A DNA stretch of 64,000 bases from Saccharospirillum sp043196875. Its GTDB lineage: Bacteria > Pseudomonadota > Gammaproteobacteria > Pseudomonadales > Natronospirillaceae. The stretch covers positions 186,001 to 250,000 of the forward strand of contig NZ_JBEBMX010000006.1 in assembly GCF_043196875.1 (NCBI RefSeq), read 5' to 3'. This document shows positions 52,207 to 60,972 of this stretch, piece after piece. A program made the translations under genes and the position numbers. Every line of letters begins with the position of its first letter. Positions within the stretch are counted from its first letter, which is position 1. The notes beneath the pieces were generated by a model. That model was not told where the DNA came from, made no database searches, and saw nothing but the letters and a program-made list of their open reading frames with translations.

Positions 52207-53823
52207 TTATTTAAAAAACTTAGCTTTGATGTTTCGACTAAGATCAGCCCAAAGTGCCAGTGCCTGCCCGTTTTGATTGATCACTACCTGGATTAAATCG
52301 TCATATGGTCCATCAGCGGTTCCCAATTGAGTTGGAGTAGTCGACCAGGCTTTCTGATCTGGCGCGTACAGAGATGAATACATTTTATTGTTACCTCCCC
52401 CTCCTGCCTGTTCCCACAGCAACACCGCTTCACCCAGAGCATTCATCGCAATATCAAAACCGTTGACGGTAAGTGGCGAAGCCAGGTCAACCAAAACCTG
52501 GGCATCTTCCCAAACGGCTTCATCTGAACCGAAGTTGTAATGGCTCACCACAATATCTGCGCTGCCGTCTTTATCTTTCTGCAACCAAAGTGCCATCGCC
52601 CGGCCTTGATTGTCGAGCACAATACGGTGATTGAGAGGTCCACTCTCAGTTAACAAGGCACCTTCACTCCATTCATTATTTAGTGGTGAAAGAACGCTGG
52701 CATAGAGATTATTATCAACATTCCAAATCGCCACTGCTTGGCCGTTATTGTTCAGAGTGATCAGTGGTAGCGAGCCAATAGAGTGGGTATGCATAGAGAT
52801 GTCATGTATGTCATTCCAGGTTCCTTCCCCTGGTGAACTGGCCGGTGTATAGAAGCTGCTTCTTATTAATAGAGCCGCATTCAACTCTCCCCATATAGCC
52901 ACCGCTTCGCCACTGTCATTGACCACCACCTTGGGAGAGTTGGCAATGCCTTTATTGGCACCAAAATGCTTCAAATCGCCTGTCCACCCGTTGTTGCCTT
53001 CATAGTGCTTAACGCCCAAGGCGGAGCTGCCGGTTTCTGGAGACCAGACTACCATGGCCTCCCCGCTTGCATTCATCGAAAGTGATATTGGTTGGTCTTT
53101 GGTTTTCACATCGTCATCAATACGAATGGGCACACTCCAATTCGTTGAATCCTTAATGCGGGATTGAGAATAAAGTCCATTGTCTCCGCCATGCCGCCAA
53201 ACCGTTACCGCGTTGCCGTCTGAATCGATAGCAGTTTTAAAATAACCACCCTTTACATCCCCAAATTGTGCGACAGATTCATTCACCTGGCCCTCTGAAT
53301 AAAATTTTGAAGAATAAATACTGTTAGCCCCTGCCGTCTTCCAAACCACCACTGCATCACCCTGATCATTCAGTGCGGCGTGGAAGTTACTAGTCGTAGC
53401 TGCTGATACGTCTTGCTCACTATCTTCCCAGGAACGACATTCAATACGGATATCTGCAGTATTTTCTGGATTGATTATTCCGCTGCCGTTGATTACACGG
53501 CAGAGTTGTTCTTCGGGTTGATGGGCTATCACAACTTTGTAGTTATCATTCTCTGCATAGGTCGTCTCAAACTGATAATCGGCTACACCTGAAATACCCT
53601 GCTCAGGCGTTTCCTCAACCAACACTTCGCCTTTGTAGGCACTCAGCATCAGACCGTTTCTAACAACACCGTCCAGTTTTACGCTCAACCTTGTTAAAAA
53701 TAACTCTTCCGGGGGAGTGATAGTGGAACCACCGTTACCGCCCGACTCACTGTTACACCCAGCCAGCAGCCATCCGGTGAGCGCCAGGGCTAACCATTTC
53801 CTTGATATCCATTGCTTATTCAT
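52207..53823 (-). CDS. Lipoprotein with eight tryptophan-containing repeats, probable beta-propeller
   Basis: The 538-residue protein has a lipoprotein signal (LALALTGWLLAGC, lipidated Cys at 23) and an N-terminal beta-rich domain (about 40-130) with two Cys. It then carries eight repeats of the form [D/N]-x-x-G-x-A-x-x-x-W. The Trp residues are at about 161, 209, 260, 311, 367, 413, 470 and 525, so the period is about 46-57 residues. Examples are NDQGDAVVVW and NNNGQAVAIW. An eight-bladed propeller is a plausible fold. It is anchored in the outer or inner membrane. I do not recognise a named family. GGGAGG precedes ATG 53823. It is AT-richer than its neighbours. Confidence 0.75.
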   Translation of the reverse strand: MNKQWISRKWLALALTGWLLAGCNSESGGNGGSTITPPEELFLTRLSVKLDGVVRNGLMLSAYKGEVLVEETPEQGISGVADYQFETTYAENDNYKVVIAHQPEEQLCRVINGSGIINPENTADIRIECRSWEDSEQDVSAATTSNFHAALNDQGDAVVVWKTAGANSIYSSKFYSEGQVNESVAQFGDVKGGYFKTAIDSDGNAVTVWRHGGDNGLYSQSRIKDSTNWSVPIRIDDDVKTKDQPISLSMNASGEAMVVWSPETGSSALGVKHYEGNNGWTGDLKHFGANKGIANSPKVVVNDSGEAVAIWGELNAALLIRSSFYTPASSPGEGTWNDIHDISMHTHSIGSLPLITLNNNGQAVAIWNVDNNLYASVLSPLNNEWSEGALLTESGPLNHRIVLDNQGRAMALWLQKDKDGSADIVVSHYNFGSDEAVWEDAQVLVDLASPLTVNGFDIAMNALGEAVLLWEQAGGGGNNKMYSSLYAPDQKAWSTTPTQLGTADGPYDDLIQVVINQNGQALALWADLSRNIKAKFFK

Positions 53824-53969
53824 AAAAGCCTCCCAGCTTTTTCATACGCTGTGTTTGATCGAAATTAATCGCCAAGCGCATGATAAAGCGCGCCCAACAA
53901 GCACGCCGTTTGAATAAACGTTGTATTCTAAGAATATGAGAAGCAGTTCACTTTATAGATAAGATAGAT

Positions 53970-54003
53970 CGGTAGGCGGCTGCAGCTCTGGCCGCGCCTA
54001 CCG
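53970..54003. repeat. Inverted repeat between two lipoprotein genes
   Basis: CGGTAGGCG and CGCCTACCG, with further GGC/GCC pairing and a bulged base, form a stem around a short loop. It lies 28 bases after the stop of the GIN-domain gene. No T run follows on the minus strand, so it may be a 3' stabilising structure. Confidence 0.6.
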
Positions 54004-54030
54004 AATTAGGGTGATGTAAAAGGCCAGTTT

Positions 54031-54780
54031 TTATTCGTCGTCCAAGGCCTCCACCGACGACGAACCACTGACGCTCTGGCTGACCAAAGGCTGGCCACGG
54101 TAACGCACCCGGGTCGATCCGCTGCTGCGTATATTCAGGCTTTCCTCGGCCCAAATGGTCACCCGCGAACTGCCGGAGGTGGCAATGTCCACGTGCCGCG
54201 CGAGCAGGTCGCCGCCTTCCAGTTTGACCGAGCCGGAGGTGTGAATCTCGAGCTGATCAACCAAACCTCTCGCGGTGATATCAGCACTGCCTGAACAATG
54301 GATATTCAACGCCGTCGCTTCGACGTTCATATCCACTTCTGCCCTGCCCGATACCGACAGCGTCAGTTCCTCGCCCCGCAGTTCATCAGCCATGATGGAC
54401 ATGGCGCCGCTGACACTCAGCCGTTCCAGGTCATTCACATAGAGGGTATAGACCGGACGGCTGTCTGAGGAAAAATAGACATGCCGTTGCGGTCCGGCTT
54501 TGAGCCGTTCATCGTTAATATCGATGTCGAGAGCGCTCTGCACATTACGCGCGGCTGAAACCACCAACACCGATTCATCGGACGGCAGAATTCGCACTTC
54601 ACCCCGACCGGAAAAATGCACTCGGTCAATACCATTTAGTTCGTAACGTTGCTCAACAATGGGTCCCTGTCCCTGAACCCTCATCTGGTTCGCACAGGCG
54701 GATAACAACAGCGCACTGAATAAGGCGAGACCAACAGTAAGCGTGCGATAAAAAGCGGAAGAAACCGGGGCGTTGTTCAA
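54031..54780 (-). CDS. GIN-domain (DUF2807) lipoprotein
   Basis: The roughly 249-residue protein has a lipoprotein signal (VGLALFSALLLSAC). It then has a DUF2807 right-handed beta-helix built of short Ser/Gly turns: VHFSGRGEVRI, LSVSGAMSIMADEL, LNIHCSGSADITARG, IHTSGSVKLEGG and IATSGSSRVTIWAEE. Such domains are exported and of unknown binding function. I prefer the TTG at 54780, preceded by AAAGGA, because it gives a normal signal peptide; the frame is open to an ATG at 54954. It is divergent from the GMC oxidoreductase gene. Confidence 0.8.
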   Translation of the reverse strand: MNNAPVSSAFYRTLTVGLALFSALLLSACANQMRVQGQGPIVEQRYELNGIDRVHFSGRGEVRILPSDESVLVVSAARNVQSALDIDINDERLKAGPQRHVYFSSDSRPVYTLYVNDLERLSVSGAMSIMADELRGEELTLSVSGRAEVDMNVEATALNIHCSGSADITARGLVDQLEIHTSGSVKLEGGDLLARHVDIATSGSSRVTIWAEESLNIRSSGSTRVRYRGQPLVSQSVSGSSSVEALDDE

Positions 54781-55034
54781 AAGACTTTCCTTTTTACAGT
54801 GATTCAATTGCTCTGACCTTTGCCAAGGTCGTGCCAACTGCCAGTGCAGCGCTGAAAACCGCAGCCTGGCTGCCTTGGTGGTCTGAACAGCCACAGCCTT
54901 AAGATAAAATTTAGCCAATTTGCTCATTATTATTCGCCATTGCGACCAAATCATCGGTGCAGCGAGTCGCTGTCTTGTGGTCTGGCCGAGACCGGCCTAG
55001 GTTAATGGCCGTCGACAGCCAGCAGCTAACAATA

Positions 55035-56627
55035 ATGACAAATTCGTTCGACACCATCATCGTCGGCGGCGGATCAGCCGGTGCGGTGTTGGCCGCTCGC
55101 TTATCGGAAGATCCGGGTCACCAGGTGCTGCTGATTGAAGCCGGCGGCAATGGCCGCAGCGCCCTGATCCGTTGGCCCATTGGTATCGCCCTCAGTGTGC
55201 CGACAAAATTGCATAATTGGGCCTTTGATACCGAACCCCAGGCGGGGTTAAACGGACGGCGTGGTTATCAGCCGCGCGGACGCGCCTTGGGCGGCAGCAG
55301 CGCCATTAACGCCATGATCTACACCCGCGGTCATCACGACGATTACAACGACTGGGCCCAACTTGGCTTAACTGACTTTGGCTGGAACGAAGTGTTGCCC
55401 TGGTTTCGCCACAGCGAAGGTAACGGCCGCTGCGACGACGCCTTCCACGGTCAGGACGGACCACTGGCGGTGAATGATCTGCGTTATCCGAATCCGGTCG
55501 TCGATGCGTTTATCGCCGCCGGCCAGCAAGCGGGCTGGTCTCACAACGACGACTTTAACGGCGAGCTTCAAGAAGGCGTTGGTCGCTATCAGGTCACACA
55601 GCACAACGGACGCCGCTGCAGTGTCGCCAGCGCCTTTCTGCACCCCATTATGGAGCGCCCGAACCTGACCATTTTGACACGCACTCGGGCCACCCAATTG
55701 CTGCTGAGCGACAGTCGGGTAACGGGAGTGCGTGTACAAGGCGGTCGCTCGGCGCCGCAAGATTTTTATTGCCGACGCGAAGTCATCCTCAGCGCGGGCG
55801 CCTTTCAATCGCCGCAATTATTAATGCTGTCAGGCATCGGCCCGAAAGCAGAACTGGAGCGCCATGGCATCGAGGTGAAACTGGAGCGCGCGGAAGTCGG
55901 TGCCAATCTTCAGGACCATCTGGATTTTCTCAGCAGTTGGCGCAGTTCTTCGTCACATCTGGTGGGTTACAGCCTGACCGGTTTAGCACGGCTGGCCCTG
56001 GATCTGCCGAAACTGGCGCGCGGACGGGGCATCTGGACCACCAACGGCGCCGAGGCGGGCGGTTTTATCAAAACCCGGCCCGAACTCGACCGCCCCGATA
56101 TCCAGCTGCATTTCCTGATCAGCCCCGGCGATGATCACAACCGACGCCCACACTACGGCCAGGGGTTCAGTCTGCACGCCTGCCAGCTGCGCCCCCATTC
56201 GCGTGGTCGGGTGGGTTTGCACAGCGCTAACCCTCTGGCGCCGCCACGCCTGGAGATGGGTTTTCTCAGCGACGAGCGCGACCTGCCGGTGTTGCTGGCG
56301 GGCGTTAAACAGGCTCGTCATATCATCCAGCAAAGCGCCATGGATCAATTTCGCGGTCGGCCGTTTTTTGTCGCTGACAACGCCAGCGACGATGAGTTAA
56401 TCGCCGCCATCCGTCAGCGCGCCGACACCATTTATCACCCGGTGGGCAGTTGTCGCATGGGCGTCGATGACGCAGCGGTGGTAGATCAACGCTTTCGCGT
56501 TCGCGGGATAGAGGGTTTAAGAGTGGTCGACGCCAGTGTCATGCCGACGCTGATTGGCGGTAACACCAACGCACCGACGGTGATGCTGGCCGAGCGCGCC
56601 GCCGACTGGATTAAAGCCGGTGAGTAA
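55035..56627 (+). CDS. GMC family FAD-dependent oxidoreductase (choline dehydrogenase-like)
   Basis: The 530-residue flavoenzyme begins with the FAD-binding FDTIIVGGGSAGAVLAARLSED, followed by GRALGGSSAINAMIYTRGHHDDY and SAGAFQSPQLLMLSGIGP. The catalytic His is in YHPVGSCRMG and the second residue in GGNTNAPTVMLAE. It oxidises a primary or secondary alcohol and passes electrons to an acceptor; the substrate is not evident, and betaine genes are not nearby. ATG 55035 is chosen for fit to the fold; no strong ribosome binding site is seen. Its stop is three bases from the convergent stop at 56631. Confidence 0.9.
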   Translation: MTNSFDTIIVGGGSAGAVLAARLSEDPGHQVLLIEAGGNGRSALIRWPIGIALSVPTKLHNWAFDTEPQAGLNGRRGYQPRGRALGGSSAINAMIYTRGHHDDYNDWAQLGLTDFGWNEVLPWFRHSEGNGRCDDAFHGQDGPLAVNDLRYPNPVVDAFIAAGQQAGWSHNDDFNGELQEGVGRYQVTQHNGRRCSVASAFLHPIMERPNLTILTRTRATQLLLSDSRVTGVRVQGGRSAPQDFYCRREVILSAGAFQSPQLLMLSGIGPKAELERHGIEVKLERAEVGANLQDHLDFLSSWRSSSSHLVGYSLTGLARLALDLPKLARGRGIWTTNGAEAGGFIKTRPELDRPDIQLHFLISPGDDHNRRPHYGQGFSLHACQLRPHSRGRVGLHSANPLAPPRLEMGFLSDERDLPVLLAGVKQARHIIQQSAMDQFRGRPFFVADNASDDELIAAIRQRADTIYHPVGSCRMGVDDAAVVDQRFRVRGIEGLRVVDASVMPTLIGGNTNAPTVMLAERAADWIKAGE

Positions 56628-56630
56628 GGC

Positions 56631-56954
56631 TTATTCCTTCCACACCCAGCGCACCGGTTCGCCGAAATCGTCGTAGATCCATTGCTTGCGCGGGCGGCGG
56701 TGGTTGCGAGTGGTTTGTGGCGGTTTTTTCTGTTTGCGCGAATCGATGGCAGCAACCACTTCTGGCACCGGGGTGCGCGACGCTTTGGGTTCGTCGCTGG
56801 GTGAGGCATGGAACGGATTGCTCCACGGCTTGTTGGCTTCCAGCCCGGAGCGACCACGGTCCACCCACTCAATCTCGCCGCCTTCACGCAGAAAGGCCTC
56901 GACCTGGTCTTCCAGGTCGTGACGGATGTCTTTTTTGCTGGGGGGTCGTTTCAC
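56631..56954 (-). CDS. Small basic protein, distantly SutA-like
   Basis: The 107-residue protein is rich in Lys, Arg and Pro. Its N-terminal helix ends with VEAFLREGGEIEWVDRGRSG, which resembles the F-L-x-x-G-G-x-(I/V)-x-x-V segment of SutA-type RNA-polymerase-associated proteins of Pseudomonas. The rest (SNPFHASPSDEPKASRTP and PRKQWIYDDFGEPVRWVWKE) is not recognised. The GTG at 56954 has GAGGG upstream. A cytosolic regulatory role is possible but speculative. Confidence 0.6.
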   Translation of the reverse strand: MKRPPSKKDIRHDLEDQVEAFLREGGEIEWVDRGRSGLEANKPWSNPFHASPSDEPKASRTPVPEVVAAIDSRKQKKPPQTTRNHRRPRKQWIYDDFGEPVRWVWKE

Positions 56955-57030
56955 TACCGCCCTCGCCTTTAGCCAAGATTAACGAGTCAGTATAACAAAG
57001 CCCTGGCGCTAGCGGCTAAATCGTCTCAGC

Positions 57031-58302
57031 TCATGTCAGACCGCCGGTAAAGCGACGCGCACGGAAGGCGGTCATCTCGACTGACGGTTCTTCACCGGCA
57101 ATCTGCTGAGCAATAATTTCAGCGCTGCCCATGGCCAGCGTCCAGCCCCAGGTGCCGTGGCCGGTGTTGTAGTAGACGTTGCTTTGCCGACCCAGGCCAA
57201 TGGCCGCCGGACCGTCCGGTGTCATCGGTCGGAAGCCGGTCCAGGGTTCGGCCTGGCTCCAATCGGCAGCGCCGGGAAAGCGGCTTTCCAGGCTGGTGCG
57301 AATGGACTTCAAGCGGCGCGGTAACAGACGACGGTCAAAATCGGCGAGTTCCGCAAAACCGGTGACTCTGACCCGATCACCAAGCCGAGTAATCGCGACC
57401 TTGCGGTTCTCGTCGATCATGGTCGATTGCGGCGCACGAGAAGCATCGGCAACAGGCGCGGTCAGCGAATAACCTTTGACCGGATAAATGGGCAGATGCA
57501 CACCCAGCGAAAACGCCAGTTCACGGCTGCCACAGCCCGCGCAGATGACGAAGGCATCGGCATTGAACCATTCTTCGCCCTCGGGGCCGGTGAGCTGCAC
57601 CGAGTGCAAGGTTTTATCGTCGGTGCGCAGATGCGTGGCTTCGGTGCGATAACGGAACTGCACACCCGCAGCCGCCGCGCGTTCAGCCAGGCGCTCGGTA
57701 AAGCGCTGGCAATCGCCAGTGCCGTCACCGGGCACCAGCAAACTGCCGGCACCGCCCGATGACAACCCCGGTTCCTGAGCGAGAGTTTCATCCGGATCGA
57801 GCCAGCGGTTATCGATACCCAGGCGCGCTAACAGCTCACCGATATGCAGCAGTTCGCGCTTATCGGCTTCGGTGTTGGCGAGTTTCAGCAGGCCGCGATG
57901 GCCGCCGTCGAAGTCGAAGGGTTCGGCGTCTTCCAACGCCAAAAACTGCTCGCGACTGAATTGCGCCAGCCGCAGCATGGCTTCGTGGTTGCGCCGGAAC
58001 AGCGCGGGCTGGCCGGCAAAACGGGTCATGCTGATCAGGAACTGAATCATCCGCGCCGACGGCAACAGTTTCAGTTTCAGCGGACCTTCAGTGCGCAGCA
58101 TCGATGGCAGCGCCTGACGAATCATCGACGGCGAGGCCCAGGGCGAGACATGACCATAGGAACGCTGACCGGCATTGGCATAACTGGTCTCCAGCGCCGC
58201 AGAACTGGCTTTATCGACAACGGTGACGTCATGGCCACGCCGTTGCAGCGTCCAGGCAGTGGTGACGCCAATCACACCAGCGCCGATGATCAGAATTTTC
58301 AT
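57031..58302 (-). CDS. dadA: D-amino acid dehydrogenase
   Basis: The 423-residue FAD enzyme oxidises D-amino acids, mainly D-alanine, to keto acids at the inner face of the membrane. The dinucleotide motif KILIIGAGVIGVTTAWTLQRRG is at residues 2-23, then ALETSYANAGQRSYGHVSPWASP, and the C-terminus holds GFRPMTPDGPAAIGLGR and NTGHGTWGWTLAMGSAEIIA. These fit DadA throughout. ATG 58302 has AGGGGA upstream. No dadX racemase gene is adjacent; the Asp/Glu racemase lies 30 kb away. Confidence 0.93.
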   Translation of the reverse strand: MKILIIGAGVIGVTTAWTLQRRGHDVTVVDKASSAALETSYANAGQRSYGHVSPWASPSMIRQALPSMLRTEGPLKLKLLPSARMIQFLISMTRFAGQPALFRRNHEAMLRLAQFSREQFLALEDAEPFDFDGGHRGLLKLANTEADKRELLHIGELLARLGIDNRWLDPDETLAQEPGLSSGGAGSLLVPGDGTGDCQRFTERLAERAAAAGVQFRYRTEATHLRTDDKTLHSVQLTGPEGEEWFNADAFVICAGCGSRELAFSLGVHLPIYPVKGYSLTAPVADASRAPQSTMIDENRKVAITRLGDRVRVTGFAELADFDRRLLPRRLKSIRTSLESRFPGAADWSQAEPWTGFRPMTPDGPAAIGLGRQSNVYYNTGHGTWGWTLAMGSAEIIAQQIAGEEPSVEMTAFRARRFTGGLT

Positions 58303-58414
58303 ACTGCGATATTCCCCTCTAATGGTTGTGCACAACGACCCGGCCCAACCACCAGCCTAACGATACGGCATCGCCTGCGATAGCCTGTGCGAGGGAAATA
58401 TCAGCGGTAAAGAA

Positions 58415-59179
58415 TCAGATCGCCATGCCGCCGGAGACTTCGATGCGCTCGGCGTTGATCCAACGATTATCGTCGGATAACAGCGAAGCGATCATCGGGC
58501 CAATGTCGCTCGGCAGACCCGGACGACCCAGAGCCGTTACCGATGCTACCGCCTGGTTGACCTCAGGATTGTCGCGCACCATGCCGCCGCTGAAATCGGT
58601 CTGCACCGCACCCGGCGCGACCACGTTGACGCGGATGCCACGCGGGCCCAGCTCTTTTGCCAGGTAACGGGTAAAGACTTCCACCGCGCCTTTCATGGCG
58701 CCATAGGCCGCGCTGCCCGGATAAATAATACGGGTCAGGCCGGAAGAAATATTGACGATGGCGCCACCGTCGCGGATCAACGGCAACACCGTCTGGGTGA
58801 GCATAAAGACGCCTTTGAAATGCACCTGATAGAGCGTATCCAGATCGTCTCCGGCGGCTTCGGCGATCAGCGCATGGTGCGAACCGCCGGCGTTGTTGAC
58901 CAGAAAATCCAGGCGGTCGGAACCAAGCTCAGACAGCGCTTCAGTCAGAGACCGGGCAAAAGCCGCGAAGCTGTCGCTGGCGCCGGTATCCAGTTGCAGG
59001 GCAATCGCCCGACGGCCCTGTGCTTCGATCTGCTCGACCACCTCGGCCGCCGCCGCTGCGTTGTTCTGGTAGGTAAAAATCACATCGACGCCACGCTGGG
59101 CGAGGTTCAAGGCAGTTTCACGGCCCAGGCCGCGGCTGCCGCCGGTGATCAGTGCAATCTGTTGAGTGGATGTGTTCAT
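58415..59179 (-). CDS. SDR family NAD(P)-dependent oxidoreductase
   Basis: The 254-residue short-chain dehydrogenase has TGGSRGLGRE (12-21) for cofactor binding, NNAGGSH, the catalytic Ser in NISSGLTR and Tyr/Lys in YGAMKG. It is classical SDR type and cytosolic; the substrate is unknown. AGAGGAG precedes ATG 59179. It is divergent from the AraC gene at 59322, with about 140 bases between the starts, the usual layout for a target and its regulator. Confidence 0.94.
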   Translation of the reverse strand: MNTSTQQIALITGGSRGLGRETALNLAQRGVDVIFTYQNNAAAAAEVVEQIEAQGRRAIALQLDTGASDSFAAFARSLTEALSELGSDRLDFLVNNAGGSHHALIAEAAGDDLDTLYQVHFKGVFMLTQTVLPLIRDGGAIVNISSGLTRIIYPGSAAYGAMKGAVEVFTRYLAKELGPRGIRVNVVAPGAVQTDFSGGMVRDNPEVNQAVASVTALGRPGLPSDIGPMIASLLSDDNRWINAERIEVSGGMAI

Positions 59180-59321
59180 GACAGTGGCTCCTCTTCAGTG
59201 AACGCCTGCCATTTAATGTCATCGACCTGCCGATATTAATGCCGGAAATCCGGTATTTTATGCCTATTCATGTCATAACGTTTTCTCTATCATGGCGGCC
59301 CTGAGCGTGACGGAGGTGTTT

Positions 59322-60218
59322 ATGTCCAGCCGACTGAATCAGGCCATTGCCGCCTACACCGACCAAAACCCGGGCGAAAATCCCTGGCTGACCGCCATCG
59401 ATGGTCTGGTTTTACTGCGTGCCGACGTGCCGGATGAACCCAAGCACATCCTCTCCCAACCATCGCTCTGCATCGCCACTCAAGGCAGCAAACAAACCAG
59501 CTTTGGCGAACAGCAACACGCTTTTCGTGCCGGCCAGGCGTTGTTGGTGAATATGGAATTGCCGTCGGTCGGTCGCATTATTCAGGCCAGTCCGGAGGCG
59601 CCTTTTCTCGGTGCTGTGGTCGAACTCGACCCGGTTATTCTGCGTGATGTCTACGATCAACTTGAGCCACCGCCACAGGCCGCAAACGCCAAGACGGGCA
59701 GCGCTCTGGTGATTGAACTGGATGAACGACTGGAGGACTGCGTGTTGCGACTGGTGCAATTGCTCGACCAGCCCGATGCCATTCCCATCCTGGCGCCACT
59801 GATTCAACGCGAACTGGCGTACTGGCTACTCAGCGGACCTTACGGCAATTCCCTGGTGGCGCTGACCTTGGGACGCGACCATCCGGCGCCGATCATGCGC
59901 GCCGTCCACCGCATCCGAAATGATTTTATTGCACCCTTAAGGCTGGAAGAATTAGCGGCGCAAGCGCGGCTGAGTCTGTCGAGTTTTCATCGCCAGTTCA
60001 AAGCCGTCACCGACATGACGCCGTTGCAATATCAAAAACAATTACGACTGCTGGAAGCGCGCCGACTGTTGTTCACCGAAGGTGCCAAAGTCGAAAGCGC
60101 CGCCTACGCCACCGGTTATGAAAGCGCATCGCAATTCAGCCGTGAATACGCCCGTATGTTCGGCCGGCCGCCCAAACGCGACGCCCGCGCGACACCAACC
60201 ATGCCGGAATATGGCTGA
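59322..60218 (+). CDS. AraC family transcriptional regulator (AraC_N type)
   Basis: The 298-residue regulator has an N-terminal cupin-like domain (PSLCIATQGSKQTSFGEQQH, then LLVNMELPSVGRI). Two C-terminal helix-turn-helix units follow (LRLEELAAQARLSLSSFHRQFK and KVESAAYATGYESASQFSREYARMFG). This AraC_N class usually controls an adjacent oxidoreductase, here the divergent SDR. GGAGGTGTTT precedes ATG 59322, which is preferred over the start 30 bases upstream. Confidence 0.93.
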   Translation: MSSRLNQAIAAYTDQNPGENPWLTAIDGLVLLRADVPDEPKHILSQPSLCIATQGSKQTSFGEQQHAFRAGQALLVNMELPSVGRIIQASPEAPFLGAVVELDPVILRDVYDQLEPPPQAANAKTGSALVIELDERLEDCVLRLVQLLDQPDAIPILAPLIQRELAYWLLSGPYGNSLVALTLGRDHPAPIMRAVHRIRNDFIAPLRLEELAAQARLSLSSFHRQFKAVTDMTPLQYQKQLRLLEARRLLFTEGAKVESAAYATGYESASQFSREYARMFGRPPKRDARATPTMPEYG

Positions 60219-60230
60219 GTTTCAGGAGGT

Positions 60231-60959
60231 CTAGGCGGGCAGAAAACCATCCAGAACAATGGTTTCCTGTTGCTGCATCAGCGCTTCGGCACGTTGCATA
60301 TGCTCGCGCATAATGCGTCGCACATCGGCTTCGTTTTCGCGCTTAAGCGCACCGATTAACTGCATCTGATAGTACTTGCCGGTTTCCCATAATTCCGGGT
60401 TGGGCAGGTCATAAATATCGTGACACAGACGCAGATTTTTCAGCAGGCCGAGCAAAAAATGGCAGGTAAAACTGAGAATAGGATTAGGGCACAGATCGAC
60501 CAACACTTCGTGGAAACTCAGCTCCGCCAGACGCAGCGCATGTTCTTCCTGCTGGTTGGTGGGCGGCACATCATAAACGGTCATGGTGGTTTGCAGGCGG
60601 CGGAAATCCTCGTCACTTAACCGACCGACCACCGACGCCGCCATCTCCGGTTCCAGATGAATGCGCAGCTGGTAAATATCGTGAATGGTGATCTGCTTAA
60701 AGTAGAAATAATTCGCCAATAACGACATGGCCCGATCCGGCGGCACATCAGCAACGAAAGCGCCACCACCCGGCCCGGTTCGGGTGGCAATCAGTCCCTG
60801 GGTTTCCAACGCTTTTAAGGCTTCGCGTACCGTACCTTTGGCCGCGCCGAAGTCTTCCATCAGCCTCTTTTCCTGTGGCAGACGGTCACCGGGTTTAAGT
60901 CGGTGTTCGGCGATCATCGCCTTGAGTGCGTCGGTTACCTGATCGGAGCGTTTGGTCAT
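60231..60959 (-). CDS. FadR-type GntR family transcriptional regulator
   Basis: The 242-residue regulator has an N-terminal winged helix (AMIAEHRLKPGDRLPQEKRLMEDF, then GTVREALKALETQGLIATRTGPGGG) and an all-helical FCD effector domain with metal-type His residues (LRIHLEPEMAA, ELSFHEVLVDLCPN). It lies 13 bases downstream of the peptide ABC genes on the same strand and is probably their own regulator; the effector is unknown. ATG 60959 fits the family, though the ribosome binding site is weak. Confidence 0.9.
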   Translation of the reverse strand: MTKRSDQVTDALKAMIAEHRLKPGDRLPQEKRLMEDFGAAKGTVREALKALETQGLIATRTGPGGGAFVADVPPDRAMSLLANYFYFKQITIHDIYQLRIHLEPEMAASVVGRLSDEDFRRLQTTMTVYDVPPTNQQEEHALRLAELSFHEVLVDLCPNPILSFTCHFLLGLLKNLRLCHDIYDLPNPELWETGKYYQMQLIGALKRENEADVRRIMREHMQRAEALMQQQETIVLDGFLPA

Positions 60960-60972
60960 AGAAGCATTCGGT

